A stretch of DNA of 64,000 bases from Trebonia kvetii (GTDB taxonomy: Bacteria; Actinomycetota; Actinomycetes; Streptosporangiales; Streptosporangiaceae). The stretch lies in contig NZ_RPFW01000002.1 in assembly GCF_007827045.1 (NCBI RefSeq), positions 372,001-436,000 of the forward strand, given 5' to 3'. Below the pieces are notes generated by a model, which saw nothing but the letters and a program-made list of their open reading frames with translations, was not told the origin of the DNA and ran no database searches. Made by a program: the position numbers and the translations under genes. Shown piece after piece: positions 45,379 through 54,633 of this stretch; position 1 is the stretch's first letter, and every line of letters begins with the position of its first letter.

Positions 45379-47587
45379 CGGCCCGGCCGCCGCCAGCCGG
45401 GCCTTTGACCTGCTCGCTGAGCCGGTCCGCAGGTGGGTCTACGACCAGGGCTGGCAGACCCTGCGCGACGCCCAGGAAGCCGCGATCCCGCTGCTGCTGG
45501 ACGGCACCGGGGACGTGATCATCGCGGCCGCGACCGCCGCCGGGAAAACCGAGGCGGCCTTCCTGCCGATCTGCTCCCGGCTCGCCGCCGGCCCGCCCCC
45601 GGGGCCGGGAGTGCAGGTGCTGTACGTGGCGCCGCTGAAAGCGCTGATCAACGACCAGTACCAGCGGCTGTCCGGCCTGTGCGAGCGGCTGGACATCCCG
45701 GTGCACCGCTGGCACGGTGACGTCCCCGCCTCACGCAAGGCCGCCGTCCTGAAAAAGCCCGGCGGGATCTTGCTGATCACCCCGGAGTCACTCGAGGCGC
45801 TGTTCGTCACCCGGGGCGCGGGGGCGGGCACCCTGCTCGCGGGCCTGGCGTACGTCGTGGTCGACGAGCTGCACGCGTTCCTCGGCACCGAACGGGGCGC
45901 CCAGCTGCGCAGCCTGATGCACCGCGTGGAACTCACGCTCAGGCGCCGGGTCCCCCGGGTCGGGCTGTCGGCCACCCTGGGCGACATGAGCCTCGCCGCT
46001 GACGCGCTGCGCCCCGGTGAGGCCGGCGGGGTCCGCTGCATCGAGTCGGCCCAGGGCGGGCAGGAACTGGCGGTGCAGGTCCGCGGCTACGTGGAAGCCA
46101 CTCCCCCGGCTGGACAGGAAGACGGCGAGGGAACCCACCTCCAGCGGATTGCGGCAGACCTTTACCGGGTCCTGCGCGGGCAGGACAACCTCGTCTTCGC
46201 CAATGCCCGCACGGCGGTTGAACTGTTCGCTGCCCGGCTGCGTGAGCTGAGTGAGGAAGCGGGGGTGCCGAACGAGTTCCTGCCCCATCACGGGAACTTG
46301 TCCCGGGAACTGCGCGAAGACGCCGAAGCGGCCTTGCGGGACCCGTCGCGGCCGGCGACAGCCGTCGCGACTACGACCCTTGAGATGGGCATCGACATCG
46401 GCAGCGTCCACTCAGTCGCCCAGGTCGGCCCGCCGCCGTCGGTGGCCGCCCTGCGCCAGCGCCTGGGCCGTTCCGGGCGCCGCGGCGAACCCGCCGTCTT
46501 GCGCCTGTACGTGACCGAGTCGGCCGCCGGCCCCCGGACATCCCTCCCAGACCAGCTCCGGGCCGCGCTCGTGCAGAGCATCGCGATGCTGGACCTGCTG
46601 CTGGAGGGATGGTGCGAACCTCCCGACCAGGACGCATTGCACCTGTCAACGCTGATCCAGCAGGTCATGTCAGCCATCGCGCAGCACGGCGGCGTGACCG
46701 CGGCGGCCGCCTACCGTGCCCTGTGCGGGCCGGGCAGCCCGTTCACCGCGGTCACCCCGGCGCAGTTCGCGGCGCTGCTGCGCGGCCTGGGCGCGAACGA
46801 CGTCCTCGTCCAGTCTGATGACGGCACCCTCCTGCTCGGCCAGGCCGGCGAGCGCACCGTCAGCCACTACAGCTTCTACGCGGCCTTCACGAGCCCCGAA
46901 GAGTACCGGCTCCTCATGAGCGGCCGCCCGCTCGGCACCGTGCCAGCCGACCAGGCTCTCTACGCCGGCGCGCTGCTGATCTTTGGCGGCCGCCGGTGGA
47001 AGGTGACCGCAGTCGACCACGTGCAGAAGATCATCGAGGTGACCGCTGCTGCCGGTGGCCGCCCGCCCCGTTTCGACGGCGGACACGGCGCGGTCCACGA
47101 CCAGGTCAGGGCGAGGATGAGGTCGGTGCTCGCAGCAGGCCCTGTCCCGCGCTACCTGTCTGCCGCTGCGGTCTCCCTGCTCAACGAAGCCCGAGCCGCC
47201 TACGGCCGCTACAAGCTCGCCGAGCACATGGCCTTGCGGGACGGCGCGGACACAGTCCTGTTCCCATGGGCCGGCAGCCGCGTCACGCAGACGCTGGCAG
47301 CCCAGCTGACCGCGGCGGGTCTCGAAGCCAGTGACGACGGCCTGGTCATCACAGTGCTCAAGGCCGACCCAGGACAGGTCCGCGAGCGACTGAAGGCGGT
47401 GGCCGAAGCCGGGCCCGCCGACCCGGTGTCGCTCGCGCTCCGGGTCGCGAACAAGAAAGCCGCCAAGTACGACGACTGGATCGAAGACGGCCTGCTGGCC
47501 GCCGACTACGCCCGCCGTGCCCTTGACTGCCCGGGTGCCTGGCGGCAGGCAGGCGTCATCCTCGACTCCTGGCCTGCCGGGCTGTGA
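45353..47587 (+). CDS. sngC: Shango SngC-like DEAD/DEAH helicase (Lhr-type)
   Basis: About 744 aa from the ATG at 45353; GTG codons at 45341 and 45347 are alternatives. It overlaps sngB. SF2 motifs: AAATAAGKTEAAFLP (I), YVAPLKALINDQ (Ia), VVDELHAFLGTERGAQL (II), GLSATLGDM (III), TTTLEMGIDIGSVHSVAQVG (V), RQRLGRSGRRGEPA (VI). The C-terminal domain is Lhr/BrxHI-like. It should move along nucleic acid using ATP and supply the remodelling step of the defence complex. Confidence 0.9.
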   Translation: MTSPASASSGPAAASRAFDLLAEPVRRWVYDQGWQTLRDAQEAAIPLLLDGTGDVIIAAATAAGKTEAAFLPICSRLAAGPPPGPGVQVLYVAPLKALINDQYQRLSGLCERLDIPVHRWHGDVPASRKAAVLKKPGGILLITPESLEALFVTRGAGAGTLLAGLAYVVVDELHAFLGTERGAQLRSLMHRVELTLRRRVPRVGLSATLGDMSLAADALRPGEAGGVRCIESAQGGQELAVQVRGYVEATPPAGQEDGEGTHLQRIAADLYRVLRGQDNLVFANARTAVELFAARLRELSEEAGVPNEFLPHHGNLSRELREDAEAALRDPSRPATAVATTTLEMGIDIGSVHSVAQVGPPPSVAALRQRLGRSGRRGEPAVLRLYVTESAAGPRTSLPDQLRAALVQSIAMLDLLLEGWCEPPDQDALHLSTLIQQVMSAIAQHGGVTAAAAYRALCGPGSPFTAVTPAQFAALLRGLGANDVLVQSDDGTLLLGQAGERTVSHYSFYAAFTSPEEYRLLMSGRPLGTVPADQALYAGALLIFGGRRWKVTAVDHVQKIIEVTAAAGGRPPRFDGGHGAVHDQVRARMRSVLAAGPVPRYLSAAAVSLLNEARAAYGRYKLAEHMALRDGADTVLFPWAGSRVTQTLAAQLTAAGLEASDDGLVITVLKADPGQVRERLKAVAEAGPADPVSLALRVANKKAAKYDDWIEDGLLAADYARRALDCPGAWRQAGVILDSWPAGL

Positions 47588-47638
47588 ACCGGCATCCGGG
47601 GCAAGGCCAGCGCAAGAACCCGGGCCCGTGCGGGCCGC

Positions 47639-48402
47639 TCAGGCCGGGCGCTGCCGCTGCAGGTGCGCGAGCAGCGTGTGGTTGGCTTCCCAGCCGTCGG
47701 GGAACTTGGCCCTGATCCCGGGATGGGCCGGCTCGCTGGGCGGGTAGGCGTCGAGGAGCCCCGCGATGCCAGCCCGGGCGACGACGATGCACGCGTGCCG
47801 GTGCCGGGACGCCAGGACGCACAGCCGCCCGGCCTCGAGGTGGAACGCGGTCGCGTCGTGCCGCCCGCCGAGGGGGTGGAGGATGACGGTGACCTCGTAC
47901 TCGGCGCCCTGCAGGCGGTTCGCGGTGTCGACCCGACCTGCCCGGCGATGGCGGGCGCGGTCTCGGCCAGGGCCTGGCGGACCTGCTGGGCCTGGTCGCG
48001 GTGGGTAACGCCGATCGCGATGCCGGCCGGGGTCAGCACCTTGCCGCCGGGATGGCGCTCGCAGGAGGTGACAGCCCCGCGGGAGATCAGCCGTGCCGCG
48101 AGGGCCGCCGCCGCCGCGGCTGCCTCACTGTCGGTGCGGGCAGTGTGCCGCGCGGGCAGCTCGTGCAGCGCCCACCCGGTGCGGGCGGCCGTGTCGAGGG
48201 TGTCATCGAGGGCGCCGCGCATCCCCGCCGCGGTGAACTCCAGGCGCCGGGCACCCGGCTCGGTCCCGGCCTGGAAACCAGCGAAAGGGTAGAAGGCGCT
48301 GGAGATGATGCCGGCTGCCGACGGGGGCAGGCGCCAGGAGACCGGGAGCCGGAACACCGGCTGCCGCAGCACTGGTGCCCCTTTGCGCACCGCTGCCGTC
48401 AT
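47639..48402 (-). pseudogene. 5'-truncated, frameshifted SF1 helicase copy
   Basis: From 48402 the minus strand reads LPVSWRLPPSAAGIISSAFY, SRGAVTSCERHPGG and IGVTHRDQAQQVRQALAETA, nearly matching the C-terminal half of the helicase at 2412-3749. After GQV (near 47934) one missing base shifts the frame; the other frame continues RLQGAEYEVTVILHPLGG, LCVLASRHRHACIVVARAGI and KFPDGWEAN to a TGA at 47641. Walker A and B are absent. It is adjacent and antisense to sngC. Either a duplication or the relic of a longer Shango-helicase operon. Confidence 0.88.
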
Positions 48403-48819
48403 CGCGCAGGACGCGATGATCAGCGTGTTGAGCGGCGGGCAGCGATCAGGTCTCCCGCGCCACTCCCGGTCAATCGCTTTCCGGGCGTCCCGCTGGCACC
48501 CACGCTGGCGAGATCACGGAGCCACCCGGCCGCCGTGCCCCGTCCGGGGAACGAGGGGCATGGCTGCGGGCACAGTAGGCCACCGGCCTGCTGCGCGCAG
48601 TCCCCGGCGTCAGCGGCAGGTCTTCGCCCGAACCATCGACGGCTGGATGCCTGCTGAGATAGCGGCTTGAGGAGCTTGGCCTTGATCAGGCGGGACGCGA
48701 TCATCGTCACCGATCCAGGCGGCTTCGCCGGCTCGCGGATCCTGAGCCGGATGCGCATCCAGGCCGGTCCTGATGGCGATGCGCAGACGTGCCGCGCGGC
48801 GGCCTGAGCGGCCATGTTG
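48403..48819. other. Non-coding 417 bp
   Basis: No supported gene. The missing 5' part of the helicase copy would be expected here but is replaced by unrelated sequence. Confidence 0.5.
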
Positions 48820-49250
48820 TCAGCACCCGCCGAAGTCCTTTTGCATCTCCTCGTATTCGTCCAGGTGAGCCGAGTATCCGTCATGCAGCAGGTGGGCGAG
48901 CTTGTGCAGCTCGTTGACCTGCTCGTAGAAATTGACGTTCTCCTGGATCGGCCGTGCCCGGATGCGACTGTCACCCCGGCCAACCTTTGCGTATCTGTAG
49001 GACTCGCCCGTTCCGTCCTCGCTGTCCAACCAGGCTAGGAGTTTCCACGACTCGGGGTCGATACGGTTCTCCGGCCCGATCAGCGAGAGGTGACTCATGT
49101 ACCTGTTGAGGCAGTCCGCCAGTCTCTTGATGTTGTGCGTGTGCAGCCTCTCGTTCAAGCTGGCGGGGCTGAGGTTCTCTGGCTGACGGCGATCTCGTGG
49201 ATGTGCCACTTCGGCCGGGGCAGGTTGAAGTCGTCGTCAGGCTCGCGCAT
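48820..49250 (-). pseudogene. Small unknown gene broken by a frameshift
   Basis: From the ATG at 49250 one frame gives REPDDDFNLPRPKWHIHEIA and soon stops; the next frame continues PENLSPASLNERLHTHNIKR, LSLIGPENRIDPESWKLLAW and LLHDGYSAHLDEYEEMQKDF. The join is near 49190. Joined, it would be about 143 aa, charged and helical, C-terminus EMQKDFGGC. Family unknown. A shorter intact version starting at 49209 is possible. Confidence 0.5.
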
Positions 49251-49630
49251 CCGTACAGCATGGAACTCGGACACGCGCAGCCGCTACAGAATTAGTCTTT
49301 GGTGGCCTTCGGACGCCGTGTCGGCGTGAAAGTGCAGGGGGCTGCGGGTCTGCGCGCGGCTGGGGTTGCTGGCGCTCCGTGGCCGGGGCTAGCGGGCCTG
49401 GGAGTTTCCGTCTTCGCGGGCCAAGTGCGGCGGGATGATGCGGGTGGTGCGGCCGCGCGCTCGCGTGGTCCTTCTATGGCGGGCCTGACCCGTGAATTAG
49501 TCTGAACGCCGGGAGCCTGCTTGAGGGCTGTGCATTGGCGCTTCGAGCCCGCGGATCAGATTTCCGCTTGCCCCCTGGCTCCTGCGGGCGGCCGTCACCT
49601 TTTTCCGCATCCCCACGATGGGAGAAGGCG
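49251..49630. other. Non-coding 380 bp
   Basis: No supported gene; may contain the left end of the IS110-type remnant. Confidence 0.4.
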
Positions 49631-49801
49631 ATGGAAGAGGCCGACGACGAGCCGCTGTTCTGCGAGCGGGCCGCCGGGATCGACGTCGGCAAGCAGGCGG
49701 TGATGGTCACGGTCCGGGTGCCGAGCGAGACCCGGAAGGGCGGCCGGGCGCAGGAGACCCGGGAATTCGGCACGACGCGGCGGCACCTGCTGGAGCTGGC
49801 A
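49631..49801 (+). pseudogene. IS110-family transposase N-terminal remnant
   Basis: Starts MEEADDEPLFCERAAGIDVG, then KQAVMVTVRVPSETRKGG and EFGTTRRHLLELA. GIDVGKQ with the following strand is the first DEDD motif of IS110 (RuvC-like) transposases. The match ends near 49801 and the frame runs into unrelated sequence, so only about 57 of some 400 residues survive. Confidence 0.75.
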
Positions 49802-50350
49802 CGTTCTTCGATTACTCCTACGCGCGTCCTGTGGCGCGACCTGCAGGCATGGTGGGAGTAAGCCCGGCAGCTCCCCCGGCGACGGCAACGCCAAGGCCGC
49901 GCTGTACAAAAGGCTCCGCAGCTGCGTGCCTGCCAGCTCGCTACCGCAGCGGAACCTGTTCGACATATACCACCACATCCGCGCGGACCACCTCCCCGGC
50001 CTCTCGGCGCTCCTGCCCGAGGTCTGGCTGCACTGGGGCCCAAGACGGCCCGCGAGCGCGGCCCCCAGGCCATGCTGAGCTTCCGCATGGACTTCCTGCT
50101 CTTGCTGCCCCACGGCCACCGGATCGTGCTTGAGGTCGACGGCGCCGCCCACTACAGCCCCGGTGGCCGCCCGGATCCCGCGGTGTACGCCAGGGGCGCT
50201 CGCTCCGACCGCGAGCTCAGGCTCGCCAGGTACCTGGTCTTCCGCTTCGGCGCCGCCGAGCTGGGCGACGCCAGGAGCGCCGGCTATATGCTCAGCCACT
50301 TCTTCGCGGACCTGTTCCGGCAATATGGCGTGACGCCTCGCATATCCTGA
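49802..50350 (+). pseudogene. PD-(D/E)XK endonuclease-like gene, broken
   Basis: One frame reads ALYKRLRSCVPASSLPQRNL and FDIYHHIRADHLPGLSALLP, ending VWLHWGP. One base is missing near 50038, and the next frame goes on KTARERGPQAMLSFRMDFLL, HRIVLEVDGAAHY and RYLVFRFGAAELGD. MDF...LEVDG with a trailing RYLVFRF is the layout of DUF559/PD-(D/E)XK proteins seen in abortive-infection genes. The N-terminus is cut at the IS110 remnant. A lone C-terminal piece from 50072 could be translated but would lack the first half. Confidence 0.68.
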
Positions 50351-50675
50351 CCGTCCCGGAGTGCCCGCGTGGCGCTTGGGGCAGCGGCTCCCCTCGAGGA
50401 GAGGCAGCCGACTGACCGAGCGCTACTGCCGAGACCAGATCGCAATCCCGGGTTCACCCTGAACGGAGACCCAAGACTGAGTCTGCGCGGACAGCCGGAC
50501 GACGACGGCCACGCAGATGGAACCACCTGGACCTGGCGCAGGGAATCCGCATCGTTGCGGCAGCACGCTCGCGATGTACAACCTCATTGAGCCAGCTCCA
50601 CTTGACGTGCGGCGCAATGGCCCGCAGATGTGCGACCGCCCGGAGCAGCCGTGCTGGGCGTCATCTCTGTCGCGA
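50351..50675. other. Non-coding 325 bp
   Basis: No supported gene between the convergent nuclease remnant and lipoprotein gene. Confidence 0.45.
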
Positions 50676-51113
50676 TCATGGCGTCCCGTTGGCTTGATCC
50701 AGCGCACAGTAGGTGTTGGGTGTGGGCTGCCCGAACGTCACTTGATACTGCGGATTCAGGGTGATTCTTGTGACTGTGCCCGTGACGGTGTGCTGATCGC
50801 CTGGGTTGAACTGCTGCGAGTAGGCTAGCGAACCGGAGTCCTCAGGCGAGCCGTCGCCGACCCCGCCGAACGGCTGGGCGGCTGAATCGTAGAAGTCGAT
50901 GACTAGTGACGAAACATCCTCACCGGACACATCGCCGTTTTGGCCGCTGAACCCGAGAGATCCCAGCCTGAGGGTCACCGTCACATTCGGGTAGCTGTTG
51001 ACGGTGCAGTTTGACGCCCATCCCGCGACCGGGTCAGCCAGCCCTCCCGGGGATGGCGACGATGAGCACGCGGCGACAGCCAGCACAGCGACCGCGAGCA
51101 TGACCCTGATCAT
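50676..51113 (-). CDS. Small secreted lipoprotein
   Basis: A 145-aa protein. MIRVMLAVAVLAVAAC is a short lipoprotein signal with a lipobox ending AVAAC, followed by a Ser/Pro linker (SSSPSPGGLADP). The mature part is beta-rich (YPNVTVTLRLGSLGFSGQNG, TVTGTVTRITLNPQYQV), like small Ig-like cell-surface proteins in actinomycetes. It is exported and lipid-anchored. Its role in the island is unclear. Confidence 0.72.
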   Translation of the reverse strand: MIRVMLAVAVLAVAACSSSPSPGGLADPVAGWASNCTVNSYPNVTVTLRLGSLGFSGQNGDVSGEDVSSLVIDFYDSAAQPFGGVGDGSPEDSGSLAYSQQFNPGDQHTVTGTVTRITLNPQYQVTFGQPTPNTYCALDQANGTP

Positions 51114-51563
51114 GGTCCATCACCGCCAATGGAATGATCGCGAGCACCAGGGCGACCGCTGTGGCACCGCGGCGACCACGCGCCTGTCCCCATCCTGATG
51201 CCGCCTGACTTCCTTCGGAACCCCGGCCGAGGTGATCCATGAGGGCGTCCGCTGCTGATCGTGTTCAGTCCCTTCCGGTGCACCTGGCCGGGTGCCTCAC
51301 TTTGTGCCTGACATTATGTCCACGTAGGGTGCCCGGCGCCGCGTGAGCCTGCGACTGACATGCGACGCATTCCCGCCAGTTGACGTGCGACACGCCCTCG
51401 GCTGCTTTCCTGGGTCCGATCATGGCGGGCTGAGGAGCTGTGCCGCTATGGATTCGGCTAGGCCGATGCAGGGCCTGCCTGAAGGCTCGCGGCGGCGCCG
51501 CCCGCGCGACGCCGGGGCTGACATGGCGGCGTGCTGGCGGGCGGTCCCGGGCGGCGGCGGTCC
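51114..51563. other. Non-coding 450 bp
   Basis: No supported gene. Contains the upstream region of the lipoprotein gene. Confidence 0.45.
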
Positions 51564-52253
51564 TCAGACCCTCCGCAGCACGGCGACCACCTTGCCGATG
51601 ATGGTCGCGCGGTCGCCGGAGATGGGCGGGTAGACGGGGTTGTGCGGCATGAGCCACACGTGGCCGTCGCGCCGGGTGAATGTCTTTACGGTTGCCTCCG
51701 CGCCGTCGCCGGCGTCGCTGTCGAGCATCGCGGCGACGATGTCGCCGTTGTCCGCGCCCGCCCCCCGGCGGACCACCACCCAGTCGCCGTCCGCGATCGC
51801 CGCGCCGGTCATGGAGTCGCCCGCGACCGTAAGCATCATCAGGTCGCCGTACCCCACCAGCAGGCGCGGCAGCACGAGCACGTCATCCGGCTCCTCGGCG
51901 GCCATGATCGGCGCGCCCGCGGCGATCTTGCCCACCCTTGGGACCCGGGCCATCTGATGCCCGCCGGCCGGGTCGTTTCCCCGGGCCTGGTGCCCTGCGC
52001 CCGGGCCGGGGCACGCCCGCAGCATCGTGGTGCGCGGCCGGCCGTGCTCGCGGACCACGATGCCCTGCTCCTCGAGCTTGCCGAGCTGGAAGGACACGCT
52101 CGACGCGCTCGACAACCCCGCTGCCGCGCCGATCTCCCGCAGGCTGGGCCCGTAGCCGTTGCGCTGCACGGCCTCCTCGATGAACCGCACGATCGCCTCG
52201 CGGCGCGGGGTCAGGTCCCCGCCCTCGGGACCAGCCTGCCCGGAACGTCCCAT
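51564..52253 (-). CDS. lexA: LexA-family autocleaving repressor
   Basis: A 229-aa protein. N-terminal winged helix: LTPRREAIVRFIEEAVQRNG, YGPSLREIGAAAGLSSASSV. The Ala-Gly cleavage site is in GKIAAGAPIMA. The S24 protease domain has Ser in AGDSMTGAAIADG and Lys in EATVKTFTRR. Length and order fit LexA; being in an island, it may be a second copy rather than the host regulator. DNA damage activating RecA would cause self-cleavage and lift repression. It is divergent from two nuclease-fold genes and shares a 90-bp promoter region with a palindrome. Confidence 0.9.
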   Translation of the reverse strand: MGRSGQAGPEGGDLTPRREAIVRFIEEAVQRNGYGPSLREIGAAAGLSSASSVSFQLGKLEEQGIVVREHGRPRTTMLRACPGPGAGHQARGNDPAGGHQMARVPRVGKIAAGAPIMAAEEPDDVLVLPRLLVGYGDLMMLTVAGDSMTGAAIADGDWVVVRRGAGADNGDIVAAMLDSDAGDGAEATVKTFTRRDGHVWLMPHNPVYPPISGDRATIIGKVVAVLRRV

Positions 52254-52307
52254 TTTCGAATCCCCCCAAGGTATCGATGCTGTTTAAGGCAACACAATAG
52301 CTTCCCA

Positions 52308-52334
52308 GTTCGAATATGAACAGCATGTTCGAAC
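52308..52334. promoter_or_regulatory. Candidate LexA operator between divergent genes
   Basis: GTTCGAA at 52308-52314 and GTTCGAAC at 52327-52334, with GAAC-N5-GTTC at 52318-52330. The actinobacterial LexA box is CGAAC-N4-GTTCG, so this is one base off in spacing but has the right half-sites. It lies in an AT-rich 90-bp gap between the lexA-like gene and the nuclease pair. Confidence 0.5.
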
Positions 52335-52346
52335 TCTTCATCGTCA

Positions 52347-52760
52347 TTGCGGATCACGCCTGCCGCGGCCGCGCGGGCTTTCGCGGACGTCCTCGCCGAG
52401 GCGATCGAGGACGGCGGGGCGGTCGCCGTACAGGCCGAGGCCGACGACGGCTACGACCTGGGCGTCTGGTCCGATGAACTCGGCGCGATAGCTTCCAATC
52501 CGCTGCTGGTCGAACTGAAGATCTCACTGAGCCGTCAAGCCGTGCGGCAGGCGCGGGGGCTGGCCGAAGAGCATCCCACCGCCCGTGCCGTCCTGCTTGT
52601 CTACCTCGACCCCGCCGACCCGGCGGCGCTCCGGGACGCGCGTTTCCCGGTGCTGGCAGTTTCCCTGAGCGAACTGCTCGCCAGGATGAGAAACGCCAGC
52701 TTCGCCGAGGCTGTGCGCCTGCTCCGCAGCCAGAGCGTGCACGGCCCGGCCGCTCCGTGA
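52347..52760 (+). CDS. Nuclease-like 137-aa protein
   Basis: TTG start at 52347, only 13 bp after the candidate operator. Phrases AFADVLAEAIEDGGAVAVQA, YDLGVWSDELGAIASNPLLV ELK region and ARAVLLVYLDPADPAALRDA fit a small PD-(D/E)XK-like fold, with Asp in DLGVWSD and the ELK strand. Catalysis is uncertain. Its stop overlaps the GTG of the next gene, so the two are coupled and presumably regulated together by the LexA-like repressor. Confidence 0.65.
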   Translation: MRITPAAAARAFADVLAEAIEDGGAVAVQAEADDGYDLGVWSDELGAIASNPLLVELKISLSRQAVRQARGLAEEHPTARAVLLVYLDPADPAALRDARFPVLAVSLSELLARMRNASFAEAVRLLRSQSVHGPAAP

Positions 52761-53332
52761 CCGCAATCAATCCCGAACGGGTTGCCGCCTTCTTCGCTGC
52801 CGGGGACCAGGCGACAACAGCCGCCGCGCGGGGCCGCGCCCTGGAAGACCTGATCGTCTACCTGTTCGAACTGATCCCGGGGATTACCGTGACAGCGCGC
52901 AACGAGCTGAACGCGTTCGCGGCCGAGGAGATCGACGTCGCCTTCTGGAACGAGGGAGACCCGTCCGGCCTGCGGCAGTTCGACCACATCCTCCTGGTCG
53001 AGTGCAAGAACTGGTCCGGGCCGGCCGGCTACCCCGAACTGGCCATCTTCCAGCAGAAACTCGCCAGCCGCGGCCGTCCCCTCGGCATCTTCGTCGCGGC
53101 GGCAGGCATCACCGGCGATCCCGCGGTCCTCACGGCGGCACACAGTGTCCTGGCGCAGGCGCTACAGCAGGGCCGCGAGATCATCGTCCTCACCCGCCGT
53201 GAGATCGAGCAGCTCACAGACACCGCCCAGCTCGTCCGCCTTCTAAAGCAGAAACGAGCTCAGCTGGCAGTCTCAGGAACGATATTCCAGGCAGACAGGA
53301 AGGGCTCCCCGCCCGTGGCGCTGGGCACCTGA
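52757..53332 (+). CDS. Mrr-like restriction endonuclease-fold protein
   Basis: A 191-aa protein with a GTG start overlapping the previous stop. It has an Mrr_cat/PD-(D/E)XK core: RALEDLIVYLFELIPGITVT, EEIDVAFWNEGDPSG and HILLVECKNWSGPAGYPEL, giving E...D...E-x-K. The C-terminal helices follow (ILTRREIEQL-like). Such domains cut DNA, often modified or foreign. No methyltransferase partner is nearby, so it is not a classical restriction system. Control by a LexA-type repressor suggests damage-triggered expression. Confidence 0.75.
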   Translation: MTAINPERVAAFFAAGDQATTAAARGRALEDLIVYLFELIPGITVTARNELNAFAAEEIDVAFWNEGDPSGLRQFDHILLVECKNWSGPAGYPELAIFQQKLASRGRPLGIFVAAAGITGDPAVLTAAHSVLAQALQQGREIIVLTRREIEQLTDTAQLVRLLKQKRAQLAVSGTIFQADRKGSPPVALGT

Positions 53333-53454
53333 CCCGGGCCGACGGCCCATCAGCCCGATGCGCGCCAGGAGACGAGAAGGTGAAACGCCTGCGCGGGTTA
53401 GCGGGCACGGGAGACACAGGTGAGCCCGCCGCGCACGGGACCGTAGCGGTGCCG

Positions 53455-53766
53455 CTATCCGAGCTCGCCGTACGCTGCCCGCCGCGGTCCCCGGCTCGCC
53501 GCGGGGCGCCCGGCGGCTTCCGCGACACCGCGGGCCGCGGAAGGTGACCTCGCGTGGCCACCTTGCCCGTCGTAGTCACGCAGTGCCGCGATGACGACGG
53601 CGACTACCAGCCGGGCCAGTTCGTCATCCATCGGATCCTCAATCACCCGGTGTTCGTTACGCAGCAGCGTCCGCTTCACCGCGGACACGGCAGCCGCAGG
53701 CACGTCCGCCGGCGCCACCGGGAACGGACTGCGCGCCGGCTCGACGCTGTCAGCTCGCTGGCCCAT
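53455..53766 (-). CDS. Small hypothetical protein
   Basis: From the ATG at 53766 (MGQRADSVEPARSPFPVAPA) a 103-aa protein with a central helical stretch AVSAVKRTLLRNEHRVIEDP and ELARLVVAVVIAALRDYD, and a disordered Arg/Ala tail. The core looks like a real small helical domain conserved in actinomycetes, but there is no clear homologue. Could be spurious. Confidence 0.35.
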   Translation of the reverse strand: MGQRADSVEPARSPFPVAPADVPAAAVSAVKRTLLRNEHRVIEDPMDDELARLVVAVVIAALRDYDGQGGHARSPSAARGVAEAAGRPAASRGPRRAAYGELG

Positions 53767-54559
53767 CAGGTGCCCCTCCCGACGTGATGCTGCCGTCCCG
53801 AGCGGGGACAAGCCGCCCGGCCCCGGCCAGTGCCCTGCCATCATGATGCCCCGCCATCCGTCCCCGCCCGGAAGGCGGCCGCGACGCGGCCGGCTTCCCG
53901 CGCCAGCACCAACCCCCTGTCCCCCGCCAAGTGCGCCGAGCCAGCGCGCCGGGTGCCGGCGCCAGGGCGGCGCGCCGGGGCACGCTATTCGCGGGTTGCC
54001 CGGCTGGCCTCCGGCTGCAGCGGATCTGATTCCGCATCGGACACTACGCTCCGTGCCCGAGGTGCAACTTACAGTTAATTAGGCTTCGCGGCAAGTGCCG
54101 GCCTGCTGACAGCCGGCAAGAGCAGTGGGAGGCGTACCGGCAAGACGGCGGCTCGCGCTGCGGCCTGCCAGGTCACCCCCGGGGTTTTTGCGCGGGCGCG
54201 TCCGCTGCCTTATGCGCGAAGCGGCAGATGGCCCCCGCAGCCTCGCGCGGACGGGCCGGGCTGCGACTGCGCCATTCCAGGCGGCAGCAAGGAACGGATC
54301 GTCCCGGCAACTGGCGGCAGGCGCTCCCGGCGTTCCGGTCCGGTCCCGGGGGCACGGCCTCGGCAGCCCGTACCATTCCGCGGCTTCAGGCAGCCGGCCG
54401 CCGCGCTCCGCGAGCCGCCTGCCGGAGAGGAGCCAGGGCCTGTCCCTCGCACTACGACTCCCTTGCAGTCCTCGACCCGATGCGCGCCATGGCCGTACGC
54501 GTGCGTGGACTCCTTCGCGCCGAGGATGCATACCGGCCGGTCTGCTAAACGGACCCTCC
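53767..54559. other. Non-coding 793 bp before tns genes
   Basis: No convincing gene; open frames here show antisense or random composition. Confidence 0.45.
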
Positions 54560-54633
54560 GGTTATCTCACTCAACCTCGCATCAAGTCGCTATATTGCGA
54601 TCGACCTATTACAGAGAGTGAGATGAGATAACC
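54560..54633. promoter_or_regulatory. Inverted repeat upstream of tnsA, possible autoregulatory site
   Basis: GGTTATCTCACTC (54560-54572) and GAGTGAGATGAGATAACC (54616-54633) are inverted copies; the second carries an extra 5-bp unit. TATATT at 54591-54596 could be a -10. The right arm touches the tnsA ATG and replaces a Shine-Dalgarno, so a bound protein or a hairpin would block translation. Confidence 0.55.

Noticed and set aside
41483..47587. BREX system
   Set aside because: The ATPase and helicase resemble BrxD and BrxHI, but brxC, pglX and pglZ are absent and a TerB protein comes first, which fits Shango better.
52308..52334. Perfect LexA box
   Set aside because: Half-sites are right but the spacer is 5 rather than 4, so it is reported only as a candidate.
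53767..54559. Several 60-170-aa frames in this gap
   Set aside because: Composition is Arg/Pro/Ala-rich in all frames, with no start signals or domains.
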